Shown here: positions 36,016-49,765 of the stretch, in pieces
How positions within the stretch are numbered: the first letter of the stretch is position 1
Layout of the letters: the number at the start of each line of letters is the position of its first letter
From: Platerodrilus igneus
Taxonomy: Eukaryota > Arthropoda > Insecta > Coleoptera > Lycidae
Direction of reading: 5' to 3'
Assembly (NCBI GenBank): GCA_036346225.1
Contig: JARFIW010001186.1
Location: forward strand, 186,001 to 250,000
Length of the DNA: 64,000 nt
Program-made: the position numbers and the translations under genes
Notes under the pieces: generated by a model
What the model was told of the DNA's origin: nothing
What the model saw: only the letters and a program-made list of their open reading frames with translations
Databases searched by the model: none

Positions 36016-38830
36016 TTTTTTAGGATGATGGCATCCTCTGTGGTAAAAGATTTCAGATTCGGATCTCTGGAAGGTGACACCTCGGAGGATGTGATTGGAG
36101 AGTTTAAAAGCAGAGCCGAGAACATTTTGGAGTTGGAGTGTGGAATGTCAGAAGCATGAAGTAGGCAGGTAAGCTAGAGAATCTGAAAATTGAAATGGAA
36201 AAGAAGGAAATTCGGGTGTGGCGATAGTTATGTGGAAAAAGATAGGACATTGTGTAAAAAACTACTTGCAAAAGAACGAAAGAGTACTCATGGTTAGATT
36301 AGAATCTAAACCGGTAAATACAGTAATATTACAAGTATACATGCCCACCTCTAGCTACAGTGACAAAAAGGTAGAAGCAATATATAAAAATATTAAAGAC
36401 ATTAAATAGGATCGGTAAAAGGGTATGAAAATTTAATAATTATGGGAGATTTTATTACAGTGGTAGGCGAAGGTATGGAAGGAGCGGTAGTAGGTTTATT
36501 TGGTTTAGGGACGATAAACGACAGGGTATAGGCTGGTAGAATTTTATAACAAAAGCAATTTAACCATCATAAACACATTATTTCAACATTATGTTAGAAG
36601 ACGATACACATGGAAGATGCCAGGAGACATAACGAGATATCAAAAATGTTACATTTTTGTGTGGCTATGGTTTAGGAATCAAGTTAAAGACTGTAGAAGC
36701 TACCTAGAAGCAGATATAGACACTTGCCACAATATAGTAATTATGAAAGCCACGCTTAAATTAAAAAATTTGATGAAAAGGAACAGAAAGTGGTATTTTG
36801 ACTTTGAGAATAATAAAAGATAAAGATAATTATAAAAGATTTAAGAAAAAGTCAAAGGAATTGCTGAAAGACATCGGTGAAATTTTTAATACTAAGGAAG
36901 TAGAAACACAATGGCATAACATTAAATCTAGCTTAGACATGGCTGCTAGAGATATTCTGGGATATAAACAAAAAGAAAATAAGAAACTATGGATAATAAA
37001 TGATATTCTAAATTTAATGAAGAAAGGCGAAAATACAAAAAGACTAGGTGAAGCAGGCAAACAGAAATACAAAGCCATAATATGGGAAATTATTCGTTAA
37101 TGCAGGAAAGTTTAAGAACAATGAATTGATGTAAAGTGCAAATAGGTGCAAACTAAGATGGAAATAGGAAAGACAGACAAATCATGCAAACTAATGAGAA
37201 TGAATTTTAGGGATATAATACCGAATAGCAAAAATATAAGGTGCACAGGAAGAGACATCTTATAGAAAATGTAGATAAAGTGGTTAGATAGCAAGAATAT
37301 GTACAAAAATTATATGCAGGACTGGAACTAGAAGCACTAGAACAGGAATCAGATATTGAAAAAGATGGCTTGGGATATCCTATACTTAGAGATGAGTTTG
37401 AATTAGCATAAAAGGGTCAGAAAACTAATAAGGCACCGGGTGTATATAACATACAAACAGAAACTTTAAAAGCAGCTGGACAAATAATAACAGAACATCT
37501 CTTCCAATTTGTAACTTATATGTAGTGGACATACAAGATGCCCAAAGATTTCAAATGTAGCACCATAGCCACTATACCAAAAAAGATATGTGTGGATACA
37601 TGTGGAAATTTTCAAACAAATAAGTTTGACAGCACTTGTGTCAAAAATATTAACTATAATTGTACAAAGACAGACGAAAAAATGGACTGAAGAAATACTA
37701 GAAGAAGATCAATTTGGGTTTAGGTGAAACAGTGGAACACTGGAGCCTATTTTAGCTTTAAAGGTGATAATGGAGAAAACAATAGAAAAGGTAGAAGGCG
37801 TGTATATAGGATTTGTAAACCTGGAAAAAGCGTTCGGCAATGTAAAATAGGAAAAATTTTGGAAATACTCAAAAAGATTGGAATGAGTTATAGGGATAGA
37901 TGGATAGTACTTATAGTACTTATACAAAGAGCAAGCAGCTGTAGTAGAATTAGAGCAGGAACGTAAAGAAGTAAGGGTGAGACAGTGATGTGCCCTAACC
38001 CTTTAATATTTAACTTTTATGTCGAAGAGGCAATGAATACTGTCAAATGCAGAAAGACATTTGGAATTATGCAAGGACAAACGATTGATATGCTTAAAAT
38101 TGCAGATGGTATAGCAGTATTATCATCTGGCAAGGAAGAGTTAGAAGCTGCTCTTAATGAAATGGAAACAGTTCTAACAGAGAGATACAGTATGAAAATT
38201 AACAAAAATAAAACTAAAGTAATAGTTTGTAAAAGAGGGATAAATAAGTCAAAAACCAGAATACAAGGAAACGAGAACTTACAAGAGGTTAAGAATTTCT
38301 GCTACCTAGAAAGTCATATAACATAAGAAGGGAAGGGTGCAAAAGATATTAAACATAGATTAGCACAAGGTCACACTACATTTAACAAGAAAAGGCAATT
38401 GCTGTGTTCAAAGACAACAAACAGAAACGAGGAAAAGATTGCTGAGAGCATGTGTGGAGCGCAGCACGGTACGACAGTAGGAGAAGCAGACAGTAAAAAC
38501 ATATAAGCTTTTGAAATGTGGTACTACAGAAGTATAGTGAAGATATCATGGACAGACCAAGTTATGAACAAACAGGTACCAGAAGTGGTAGGGGAAGAAA
38601 GAAATATATGGAAAACAATAAGAAAGTAGGAAGCATGAAGGAATATTGCGTGACATATTAAAAGCAGAGATAAGAAAAAAAGAGGTTGATGTTGACCTAG
38701 ATTAGACTATTGGGCACAGATAGGGAAAGATGTAGGCTGTGTGAATCTCAGAGAAATGTGTAGTTTAGCTCAGAATAAAAAACAATGGAAGGATGCATCC
38801 AACCACTTCTAGGAATGATGACCTAATGTT
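36016..38830 (+). mobile_element. Nearly full-length RTE-like LINE, decayed
   Basis: It starts with the same 5' sequence as the fragment at 55440-56150 (atggcatcct near 36027, then gaatgtcagaag near 36144). The endonuclease (36200-36600), a linker (36800-37100), the RT (37440-38260) and the C-terminal region (38300-38790) follow. It is the only copy here keeping both ends, about 2.8 kb. Stops and frameshifts are spread over its length, so it is an old copy. Confidence 0.82.
36144..38790 (+). pseudogene. LINE endonuclease-reverse transcriptase, broken
   Basis: The AP-like endonuclease would nick target DNA and the RT prime from the nick. Seen blocks are CVKNYLQKNERVLMVRLESK, VILQVYMPTSSYSDKKVEAI and IIMGDFITVVGEG. 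The usual MGDFNAVVGEG has its catalytic N changed to I, as judged against the 55441-55752 copy. WHNIKSSLDMAARDILGY lies in the linker. EDQFGFR and a degraded motif A are followed by IADGIAVLSS, where active copies have FADD. LQEVKNFCYLES lies near 38280. The endonuclease type resembles that of RTE and craniofacial-development-protein-2-like proteins; the clade assignment is from memory. Confidence 0.82.
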
Positions 38831-41184
38831 GATGAAGTGTGTTTCATAATCGTTTTGATAAACAATAAGGTTTTATCATAGACAGTTAATGCCAGTTGTA
38901 TTAAGTGATGTTCAAATACTCTTAACATCTTAAGCTTTATGTTAAATTTTTTAACTTTTGAATAAAGTAATTTGAAATAGTATCTTAGCGTTTATTATCA
39001 TGTTAATTTAAAAAGAATACTAAAGGATAAAATCATAATTAAGAGCACATGATGATATACTGATACTGATAGTATAGAAAATGTACCATTAAAAGCAAGG
39101 TTTGTAAAGTTTCATTTTAGCAATTTTAAACAGCATTTATATTTAAACTGGTAGTTTATGAGATAATTTTATAGCTGTTACTGACAACCCCTAGGATAAT
39201 TAAGTGCCTGGTAGTTAACTAATGGAACAGATGTGTCCATTAAAATAAATTAACAGGATGATAATGTCAGTTAATATATTTAATCATAAACTTCAAATTT
39301 ATGCATGAACCACAAGTGGTAGAATACATATTCACATGAAAACATTCAAATTCTTGTTGATTTATTTTGCTTCTGTGAAAATTAAAGTTTTTTTTACAAC
39401 ATATTATTTGTATGTAAATGTTGTAGTATTACATAACCAGTCATTCAAATCTTGCTATACATTGCCATGAAATTTAATTTATGAGTGGAACATATTAGAA
39501 GCATTGTTCCTTTAGGAATTTAAAATTATAAAATGTAAAATAAACACAACTTAAAAATGTAGTAAGCAAGGTCATGACAAACACTTGGTTAGAATTGTTT
39601 TTAATACAAATAAAAGATTATGCAAAACATTGCAAGGTACATTGGATACTAATTTTTAACCATCAAAATATCTATCCCAACTGAATACCCTGCTTCTGTG
39701 ACAATTAAGGTTCCAATAAAAATTTTGGAAAGTTAGTAACTATTAGCAAAATTGGTAGCATAATTTTCTTTTGTGAAATTGCTTTCTACTAACTACAAAG
39801 CAATAAAATCTTGCTATCATAAGTAAATACTAGAAAAAACACATTGGAGCTGTTGCTGTAGTCATACAGATGGTTCGGCTTTCAGTAGTAGAAGTGGAAT
39901 TATTTTTTACAAAATATTCTTTTGCATTTATTGCCATATAAAAAAGATTGTATACGTTATAAATGATAATAATTTTAAACTAAGTCATGCAAAATGGCCT
40001 GCAGAAAACGAAACACATTTTCGCCATTACCTTATTTTTTAGAAAAATCACTTTGTTTATAGGAACGAAATTTTTGAGCACATATTCACCCCTCCCTCTC
40101 TCCCCCGTTAAACCCGTAAAGGGTGGTAAAACTAACCCCAAAATTTTAACTTAACAAGTGGTGTCAAGTAGTATATCATTTTAAAACTAGTTAAATTCTT
40201 TTCAGCAATTGCTTATTTTTAAATTTGGCCTGTTACTTTTGGAGATAAATCTTTTTAAAGTTAATAAAGATGATGTTTTGTTTATTGTTTTCGTTACTAC
40301 ATTTTAATACAAATCAAGTAACAGTTGTTATTAGACATTAGGCTTTAATCTTATAAATCTTAATTTTAAGGTGTATGTGTGTGGGTGGGTGGATGAATGT
40401 ACATGTGCATGCATGCGTGGATTGATGGATGGGTGTTATGTATGCCTGCGTTTGTACATATGTGTCAGTAAGTTAATAGTATTATTATTTTCCTTTATCA
40501 AAGGTCCAATACTTTACCTTGCTTTGAATATTTTTGATTTTTTCATTTTATTGCTTGTGCATACGAAATTATTAAAAGCTATGATATACTCTACTACAAA
40601 AAAGGTTAGAATAATTGCTTTAAACAACAGCACTCAAATAAGTGTGTTAAGAGAAAGTTTATCCTGGAATTGGTTACGAAGCTTCAAGAAACTGGGTCTA
40701 CAGTTATTTGAAAGTGAAACATTTTAAAACCAGTAAAAAAGTAAGGCAGTGGGAATTACAGTTTTGGGTTATGTTGTTTTGGATCATTCGATAAGTGCAG
40801 TAACATATGGCTTAACATATTTTGAAAGAGTTCAAATTCCATTCATATAAAAGATTCCTGTTACACTTAACAAAGATGACTTTAACCGACATCTGAAATT
40901 TTGCAATATAATAGGTGCAAATGGCAATGGCAAGCCACAATCTAAATTATTCTTCAATATTTGTTTTTGGACAAGTGTTCATTTTATTTAAACTATGCAG
41001 TTGTTGCTGGTAGATCAAAATGAAAGCATGCCTTTTTTTGAGCATTTATATAATTTTAAATAAATCATTTTTAGCTGACCAACAGAATTGCTTCCATTTA
41101 TAGATTCAGCAGGTTGAAATTCTACACACAAGGCTAACTACTAAATTCATTTAAAATATAGTTGAAATACATGATACATACATA
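38831..41184. other. Non-coding stretch, nothing recognised
   Basis: AT-rich; a degenerate GT/TGGG stretch lies near 40370-40430. No gene recognised. Confidence 0.45.
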
Positions 41185-41466
41185 TACAGGGTTGGGATAA
41201 AGTATGGAACCAAGTGAATATCTTTAAAATGAAAAGGACGATATTTATGAAACTTTGTAGATAAATGCAATGAGGCCAAATGCATCTGATATGATTTTTT
41301 TTGTTATTAATGTACTTCCGGTTTAGCCGGAAATGCCCTCAATTTTTTTATTTAAAAGGGACACCCTGTATATTTTTGCAGATCTTGATAGATCTTGGTA
41401 TTTTGAATTCATACATACCAGGGTTAATGGAAATAATCTGTAAAAACAAGATACTAAAGCACTTTA
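41185..41466 (+). repeat. Left terminal inverted repeat, about 282 bp
   Basis: Complementary to 42771-43054 with roughly 90% agreement by eye; the match ends after actaaagcacttta. Confidence 0.88.
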
Positions 41467-41540
41467 CATTTACTCAATAATAAATTTTATTTATAAGATT
41501 AACGAGAATGAGAATAATATTGAATTTAATTTAAACAAAA

Positions 41541-42601
41541 TCATTTTAAATGTTCAAAATGCTCGCCGTTTACTTCCTGACAATATGCAAGTCTATTAAT
41601 AAATTCCTGAATTACTCTTTCCAAGACTTCTCCATGGATGAGTTCACATTCATCGATGATTCTTTGTTTTAATTCCTGCAAGGATGTTAGTCATCTAACG
41701 TAAACAAGTGATTTCAGGTAACCCCCAAAGAAAGAAATCTAACGAACTGAGGTCTGGAGAACGAGCAGGTCACTCTACAAATCCTCTATGTCCAATCGAT
41801 CGATTTGGAAAATTTGCATCTAAAAAATTCAAAATCCGTCTATCATAGTGAGGAGGCGCTCCATCTTGTTGAAACCAAACATTTTGTGGTAACTGCCCAT
41901 TTTGATGGAGTGCAGGAATAATTTGGTTATTTAGTAAATCTAAATACTTGTCACCATTCAAGTTTCCGTCTATAAAAAATGGACCTATAAACCTATTTTT
42001 CACAATTCCCATCCAAACATTCAACTTTTGTGGATGTTGGGTATGGGCTTCATAAATCCAATGAGGATTCTCATTTGACCAATACCTTGAGTTATGGCGA
42101 TTAACTGTTCCATTTAAACAAAAAGATGCCACATCCGAAAACACTACATTATTTGCAAAATACTCGTCGACATTACAGATGTCCATCATTCGTTCGCAAA
42201 ACTCCAGCCATCGGTCAAAAACATCATCAGACAATTCTTGAACTAATTGTATTTTATACGGATGATATTTTTCACTTTCTAATATCTTCGCTACAGAACG
42301 TCGACTTATACCGTGGTTTAGTGCCAAATCTGTGGTAGAAGTTTGAGGTGATTCCTTTAATTCAATAGCAATGTTTTGTCTAATAGCTTCGTTCATTGCG
42401 GTCTGTGGTCTTCCAGTTTTTGGCAAATTTTTGACCATCCCTGTTGCATTAAAACGTTGTAATGTTTTAGTAACTGTTGAACGTGATATAGGATTTCCTT
42501 CAGGAGGCAAATCATTAAAAATATTCTTCCCTAGTTCTAACACGATCGCCAAAACCAATCATTAATATTTCAATTCGATCTTTCTCACTTAAATGTACCA
42601 T
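41541..42601 (-). pseudogene. DD41D transposase, lightly broken
   Basis: It begins at ATG 42601 with a short segment (LSEKDRIEIL) that is out of frame with the main body by one base near 42535. The main body has a helix-turn-helix, TGRPQT, a second HTH, and PYKIQLVQEL. The first catalytic aspartate is in FSDVASF and the second in QQDGAPPHY. A TGA where tryptophan is usual follows (near 41770), then SPDLSSLDFFLWG with the third aspartate. 41 residues separate the second and third catalytic residues. A further frameshift after FLWG precedes a C-terminal block with INRLAYCQEVNGEHFEHLK, ending at 41541. About 350 residues would be the intact length. FSDVASF deviates from the usual FSDEASF. Confidence 0.87.
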
Positions 42602-42770
42602 TTTTAACCATACAATTTATTACCGTAAATTACAATTAACTTGACAGTTTGTCTTGACATTTTCCAACAGCCACTTTACTAAACAGTACACGTTTAATAC
42701 AAAGTAAACATCAATTTGCTAATCTAAATGGTTTTTAATCTAATGCGTAAAAACTTAAAAGTGATTGTAC

Positions 42771-43054
42771 TAAAGTGCTTTAGTGTCTCGTTTTTACAGA
42801 TTATTTCCATTAACCCCAGTATGTATGAATTCGAAATAACAAGATCTATCAAGATCTGCGAAAATATACAAGGTGTCCCATTTAATTAAAAAAAATTGAG
42901 GGCATTTCCGGCTAAACCAAAAGTACATTATTAACAAAAAAAAATCACATCAGATGCATTTTGCCTCATTGCATTTATCTACAAAGTTTCATAAATATCG
43001 TCCTTTTCGTTTTAAATATATTCACTTGGCTCCATACTTTATTCCAACCCTGTA
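42771..43054 (-). repeat. Right terminal inverted repeat, about 284 bp
   Basis: Counterpart of 41185-41466; see that entry. Confidence 0.88.
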
Positions 43055-43056
43055 TA

Positions 43057-46000
43057 GAAATATATGGTCACAATTTTAAGAAGTTTTCAGTTTGTAATCA
43101 TTCAACAGTACAAGAGTCGATAATATGCTCTACCAGTTTTCAAGTTGTTTAATGTTGTCTTGCACAACTGCAGTTAATTCTTGAGCATCACAGTGAAATA
43201 TATCACATGAGGATTTAAATTACCATACATGAGCATTTAATGGAAAAGCAATTGTAGCATCAAATTTGTACGATATATTGAGCAATAGAATGCATAATTG
43301 GATATGAGGAATAACAGATGTCCCTGATTTAAAAGTTGTACTGCCTTGATGTATTTGCATTTAATAAGGAAGGTGACTAATAGCATTATTAATTATGCCA
43401 AAAGTGTCAAAACATTATTAATATTAAAAGAAACATATATCTTTTCTCAACTTACAACTAGATTGTGTTCACTCACTTTCTAAACATGAAAAACTAATAA
43501 ATACTTTTTAAAGTACATATTTCTTTCAATCAAAAACCCCAGCTTTCTAAAAACTCTAAATGTAGAAATAAAATAAAAGGGACAAAAGGCCAAATAAATT
43601 ATCTAGTTCCCAACAGCAGCCAATCGTAATAACTCTCAGATTTGAACTCTGGAATATTTTAGGTAATTCATACATAACACCCAATAAAATTAAATATTTG
43701 GTCTTGAATAGATGATGATTGCATCATTAGGCCCTTTTTCCTAAAAGATAATCTTATTCGCGAACTATATTTTGAAATTATTTGATCCAATGTTAACAGA
43801 TAGTGTTGAGAATCATAATAACTATATTGAAGGCTAGTTAAAATTTCACCAACTTAAAGCTGCTCCACATTATGCATTAACTATTTGACAGTATCGATCG
43901 TGTTCAAAGGTATCCAGAATATGTTACGGCTGAAATAGGCATACAAAGAATTAAAATTTTGATTTGCTCTGATGCAGCAGGGACTCCTTAACAATAAAAG
44001 GGTGCGTCGGCTAACTGCAGTTGTGTGGGAGTGGGTTCCTATGGATGAATGAAAAAAGAAAAATAAAGAAATACAAAAATGATAAATAACAAGGTTTTAA
44101 ATTCAAAATTCTATGCTACATTAACACTTATCTTCAAAGGTCTTGTCTCTGTCAAAATTGAGAGGTGCCAAACAATTTCTCACCGCAAGCTTTTGATGTC
44201 CTTTCTATATTGAAGACTGTTATTCCGCATAAAACTCCCTTGCTTTGATATCCTAAAGTTGGTCCTTATTATAGTTTCCCAAAATATACTCATTCCAAAT
44301 ACGACTATCAGGAGATAACTGAATATCCTTTACAATTCACTGGCTTTATCTATTTCGTAAATAAATTAAATAAAAATCAATCTAACTTAAACTCTATTAA
44401 CATGAAAATAATTTCCATGCATGTACAAATATCCTTTTCTGAAACTAAAATCTTATTTAATACTCTGGTCAGGTGTTACTAAAATAAAAATGTCGTAATA
44501 GCATTCAGAAAACATAAATCTAAGCCACCAAAACTATTCACCACTCGAAAGTTTCCTACTTTCGTATTTAATGATTAGATATTTATGAATCCCAAATTAT
44601 TGGTAATGTTGTTCAAAAAACAAAAAGAAATTTAATTCCAAGTTTGTGCTATATCATTGTCCTTTCCACAATACGTAAGTTTTTATCCTATTATTAACCT
44701 ATATTTCACTAATAAATCGTATTTCAAATTATTTTGATCTTTAAATTAATTCTGTGCTACATAAATAACAACCATTTAACATTACATTTAGTTCAAAAAT
44801 TCATAATTAAATTCTTGCACGTAAAACTATCTACTCACTACGTAATTTGAGGGTATCCAAGAAAACCAATGTTGAAATCCTTGCTTTAATGTTGTAACAA
44901 TTTATTGTCTTGGAAAACTGTTACAATTGTACTCGCATCGTGAGGTCTGAATTGTTGTTCTATCTCCTCCCTTGGAACAAAGTCACGAAACATGGATTAA
45001 ATAAAATAATATAATAAAACTATTAGTGTTTCAACACAGAAAGCTTTCTTGCACTAATCAAGCTTGAAACTTAAAATGTAATGGAGAAATGAGTCACCTG
45101 TCTCTACTTATTTGTTTTAAAATTGTTTACCGACATTGCATCTGCACTTAGCGCATAACTGAAAATACCCTGCCGCTTGCAGCGGTATTTCAACTTTTTC
45201 TTTATCGCTTGCCGTATTATAACTTTTTGGCATGCCATATAATTTTTCTTGGAGCTTTTGTGTCTTTGGTTAAATTCCCATATAAAAACTCACTACTATT
45301 ACCCCCAATCCCACCTATTCTATTCATGCATACTGCTACATTTTGAATGTTTTCGGACAATTGACTTCTATGCAGCTGACTACTATCTCCATTGGATTTA
45401 TTCTTTTAACTCCCCGTCTAATTTAGATGTTGTCGGTGGTTTTCTTATTATTGCACAATCTTACTATTGAGCTTATTACAAAAGACACGCGGCAAGTACA
45501 TATTATACTATGTAATTTACATAGCTGTAAATTTTATTTCTTGATCTCAAACCATATAATTACACACATTGTAGTCCATTGTATAAAAAGATTGCTTCAT
45601 TGAAACCCTAAACTCTTGTATTTTCATAGCTCAGCATCTGTATTTTACATTGTAGTAAGGTATATTTATGATTTATTTTTGTGGCAATTGCAGTAATACC
45701 TGTGGTTTCTCTTTATAATAATTGCTACAATGTCTATTAAAACTGTGTCATATTGCATGAAATTTATTGAACAACTTTCTAAAGCTCATATTTGAAGTGC
45801 ATATTTGAGTTCACTATTATTTTGTTAACAATTTCTAAAATGTTCTTAAAACATGACATGCTTTTATTGTATAAGTCGATGGTTATAATTGATTTGTCTG
45901 CATTCTTGTGGTATAAAATAATTTGCAACCCGTTATTCAAATTCCTCTATGTATGTACAGAAATAAAACGTTTATCTTTGTGGGTTTCGGGTTTCCGTTT

Positions 46001-46118
46001 TCAATGTGACAACTAATTAATTTGGCGTGTAAATAAATTATTCCTATTTCCTATGTACACAGTCGTTAAAAATTTATTATCTAGACATATCTATCCTTCT
46101 TAGCCTATAATTTCCACG

Positions 46119-46121
<3 letters not shown>
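43057..46121. other. Non-coding stretch, nothing recognised
   Basis: Over 3 kb without a recognisable gene or repeat. Confidence 0.45.

Positions 46122-46153
<32 letters not shown>
46122..46153. repeat. (TA)n microsatellite
   Basis: TA run of about 16 units; not followed by the R1 terminal block. Confidence 0.95.
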
Positions 46154-46156
<3 letters not shown>

Positions 46157-46581
46157 TCCATCATACTTGTAATAAATATATTGTTAATTATCATTTAGTG
46201 TAACACATTTTGTTTTTAAACTATTATCTAATGATAAATATTATACCAACATCAATAGTTAACAACATTTGCATTATATCTATAGATGTTGCTTTATTAA
46301 GTTCTGTATTTTAATTTGTTTTTGTGATGTACTATTTTATTCACCTACCTGATGATAAAAACACGTTAGAATTCATTATTCCATATTTTCAAGTTATGGT
46401 ATGTATAATAATATAACTGATTGCCATTTAGTGTAATATTGTAATATTTGTAGAGCAAATTGAAAATGATCGGAACGCTGAAACGCATTTATGTTATATT
46501 TTCACAATGCTTTATTCCACTTGAAATAACTATTGAATTAAAAAACCAGTCAACTTCCATGAATTTTTTCCTAGATTTTCT

Positions 46582-46583
<2 letters not shown>

Positions 46584-46626
<43 letters not shown>

Positions 46627-47525
46627 AAAAAAGTCATATAGGGGTCATTGAACACACTATCCTGTACATAAAACATCTGAAAAACCTGAGGAAATCAAAT
46701 TTTCTAATACTTAATTTCTGTGAAGAAACACCCTGTATAATTTTATTTTGATAATAAATCTCATTTAAAACACGTTCTAAATAAGTACGTCCTCCATTGA
46801 AAGGTAGTCATAAATACCATTTAATAATGCGTTGGGTATAATGAACATTAAACAAACTTCCTGAAAACGTTATTAAGAACCAGTCTTAAGTTATTTTACC
46901 ATTTTGCAAGTATTTAAAGAGAAGCGTGTATTTTAGCTTGAAGACGGCATTTTATCGTTTTAGATCTTCCGAAAGACTAATTTAATTCGGTAGCGAGAAT
47001 AAACCCATAAATTAACGATTTATGAATAAGCAGGTGACAGGTTATATGAATGAACACTCCAGTTAGTAAGTTAAAGCGTTTTTACGGCCCATAAATTAGA
47101 TGCGATAAGACCTTTAACGACCTAATAAATTAAATAAAGAGCCGCGATGACAACCAGCTACAGATAACCATTTTCATTCATTCTTTCAATTAATGAACAA
47201 ATACCTAATAAATTAAAATTACAGTTATTTAGATTAGGTGAGGCAGCAACTAACAACATTTTTAACGAAATCCTGCATCAATCAGATCAACGAGAAAATT
47301 ATAAATCTTTCTAGAGTTTATGACGTAAAAGACTTGATACTATAAAAGCTGTAAATAATCAAGAACGAGGATCAATAAACGATTGTCCATTTATAGGTCA
47401 AATACTAATTATAATTGCATTCAAGTTCACGTTAGTAATTCTAGATGTTTAAAATATTTCTCAGTAACAATGTATTAGAAAGTGATGGAGTATAACGTTC
47501 GACGTGCAAAATAAAAACATATTTT
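46584..47525. repeat. TA-flanked repeat R1, copy F
   Basis: (TA)n (46584-46623) is followed by ggggtcattgaacacac, caccctgtataattt near 46728 and tataaaag (47341-47348) about 28 bp before gaggatcaat. It ends where an inverted-repeat element begins. Confidence 0.55.
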
Positions 47526-48380
47526 AAAAACTAAAGTTGGACCGAATGTTTTCAGGGTACGTATAAAAATAATGAGGCGACTAACCATGCGCTCCAATTG
47601 AAATTCTTTGGTGAGTGACCTCCGGCACAACGTTCATGCTTTATGACGAGTCTATTGTAAATTTTGTAGTATGGTTTGGGGTTTAAATTTTACAAAACTA
47701 CAAATTGATGTGTTTAATTATTAGTGGTGCCATTGATACTGACAGACGTTTCAAATAATGTTTATTCATTACTTATTAGTGAACTGCATTTTTTTAGTTG
47801 TAACACAAACAAGGGTGTTCTACTTTACATGTTGGGAGCTTGTGAAACAATACTTTCAAAAGCAAAATCCTAGATGTTTCCTACTAAATAAAATTCACAG
47901 AAAGCAAAAGTGGATACAGCTGGAACTGAATTAACATTAAATAACGAATTTTACTGTGTACCAACAAATGTTAACTACCATTTGATCTTTTTAAATTTAT
48001 AACTGCTGTTATTGAGTATTTTCAACACTGACACCAAAAGGGAATTGCAAATACCAATCATGTGCTACTTGCTTGTAAATTAGCGTTTTACATCCTGGCT
48101 ACTTGTTTGTATCGAAACTCAAAAAATGCTGTTTATTAACAGGTAATGAATAAAAATTATTTGAAGCGTTCTGTCGGTGTCATTGGCATTGCTTATAATA
48201 AAATACATTAACTTGTGGTTTTGTAATCTTTAAACCCCAAACCATACCACAAAATTTTACAATAGACTTATTATGCAGCATAAACATTATACTGGAAGTC
48301 ACTCACCAAGGAATTTCATTTGTAGCACCTCATTATTTTAATATGTATCCTGAAAACATTTGATCTAATTTTGGGTTTTA
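47526..48380. mobile_element. Inverted-repeat (foldback/MITE-like) element
   Basis: The left arm, 47526 to about 47774, is the reverse complement of the right arm, about 48141-48380. Both contain atgttttcagg, ataatgagg, ggtgagtgac, gtctattgtaa, gtatggtttggggttta and tttcaaataat or close variants. The spacer is about 366 bp and has no coding sequence. No convincing target duplication was found, so the superfamily is open. Confidence 0.8.
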
Positions 48381-48465
48381 GAAAATAACTTTTGCGAATA
48401 CACCAATCTACGGCCTATTCTTAGGCATCAGTAAAATATTTCTATGAAGCTGTGAATCACCCTAA

Positions 48466-48469
<4 letters not shown>

Positions 48470-48530
<61 letters not shown>
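48470..48530. repeat. Compound (GT)n(AT)n microsatellite
   Basis: About 15 GT units pass directly into about 15 AT units, next to the R1 terminal block. Confidence 0.95.
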
Positions 48531-48534
<4 letters not shown>

Positions 48535-49765
48535 TGATAAGGAGGTCATTAGAGGTCATTGAGCTCCACATTCTGTCAATAAATCGACCCAAAGCTGAGA
48601 AAATGAAATTTTCAAATACTTAATTTTTACCCTGTATAATATTTCTAGTAAGATAAGCTTATTATAATATTTTCTAGTACGTAAGTTCCTCGATAACAAA
48701 TCCAATTTAAAAACAAGTTTCTAATGCATGTTGAAAATATCTATTAAAAACAAGTTTTTATTGCATTTTAATGCATACTAAAAGACCATAAACGAGTTCT
48801 AAGGCGTAAAGATTGGTCCACTTTAAAAATAGTAAATAACTTCAACGTCAAGTACTTCTCTTAAGAATGTTGTAACACAGTTGCAAGTATCTAATGTAAA
48901 GTGTTTTTTTTTCAAAGAAGCTGCTTTTCTGAATCGTTTTAAAATCCATTACATTTATGCTAACGACTAACGTGATGGAAACACATAAATTAAGTTCATG
49001 GAACTCGATAACCGGTAAAACTATCGACCAGATAAGAGAACACGTTTTTAATGGCCATAAAAGCTCATAAATTAGGATTAGGGAGAGATAAATGCCAAGC
49101 ATTAGTAAGAGATAATAAAATTTTTATAATTGTTATAAATCTTAAACTGACGCAATTAATGATAAGAACACACGAAATTACAATTAATTATAACATCATG
49201 AGATGAGTCAGACTTCTTAGAATATAATCGAAAGCTTTGACAACGATGACGTATTTAGATTTTATTATATAAAGCCGGTAAATAATGAGGAGCAGGGATT
49301 CAACATTTGGTCAATCATAGATAGTTACTGAATTGCTATTTTAGGGCGCACAACGACTACGTATTTATTGCTCTAATATAAATTACAAGTGAGCTTGGTG
49401 CAAAGTCATTGTGATATTTTAATTTATTAAAATAAAAGTACTTTCGAAAACTATTAAAGTGGACTTCCACATATGAAGATTAATTAAAATGAAAAATCTA
49501 AAAATGGAACCAGGAATTTTTGATACAGTTATTTATAAATGAAAACAATCTTTAGATGGCAATTATAATCAAAAACATGTAATGGAGAAATGAATACCAG
49601 TAAAAATTTGACGATCCAAAACGCAAGTATAACTATTTTTTAAACCTTTAGAGAGATAATTTGTGTTATGATTGAGTGGATTAAGCTAGTATAAGATTTT
49701 TTGCATATAGAAAATTACTTGTGAGTGGAAAATTTTTTATAATTTTGAGGTTAAATCTTGAGGTG
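48500..49765. repeat. TA-flanked repeat R1, copy G
   Basis: After the AT run come gatgtgataaggaggtcat, gaggtcattgagctcc and taccctgtataatattt near 48628. tatataaa (49266-49273) lies about 29 bp before gggattcaac. Further on, tggaaccaggaatttttga (near 49505), tttgacgat (near 49607) and ataattttgaggttaa (near 49740) match copy A in the same order. Confidence 0.6.

Larger units (their letters stand above)
41185..43054 (-). mobile_element. DD41D-type Tc1/mariner-superfamily transposon with long inverted repeats
   Basis: The termini begin tacagggttggga (41185) and, on the other strand from 43054, tacagggttggaa. They sit between TA dinucleotides (41183-41184 and 43055-43056), the target duplication of this superfamily. 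The two ends stay alignable for about 282 bp. The 1870-bp element carries one transposase frame on the minus strand. Ends and interior are well preserved apart from a few coding lesions. The catalytic spacing and the LDFFLWG motif suggest the DD41D (rosa/visitor-like) group. Confidence 0.87.

Noticed and set aside
46340..46375. ctgatga followed by aaaa, as a possible hammerhead
   Set aside because: No stem II, no gaaa in place and no stem III; chance match.
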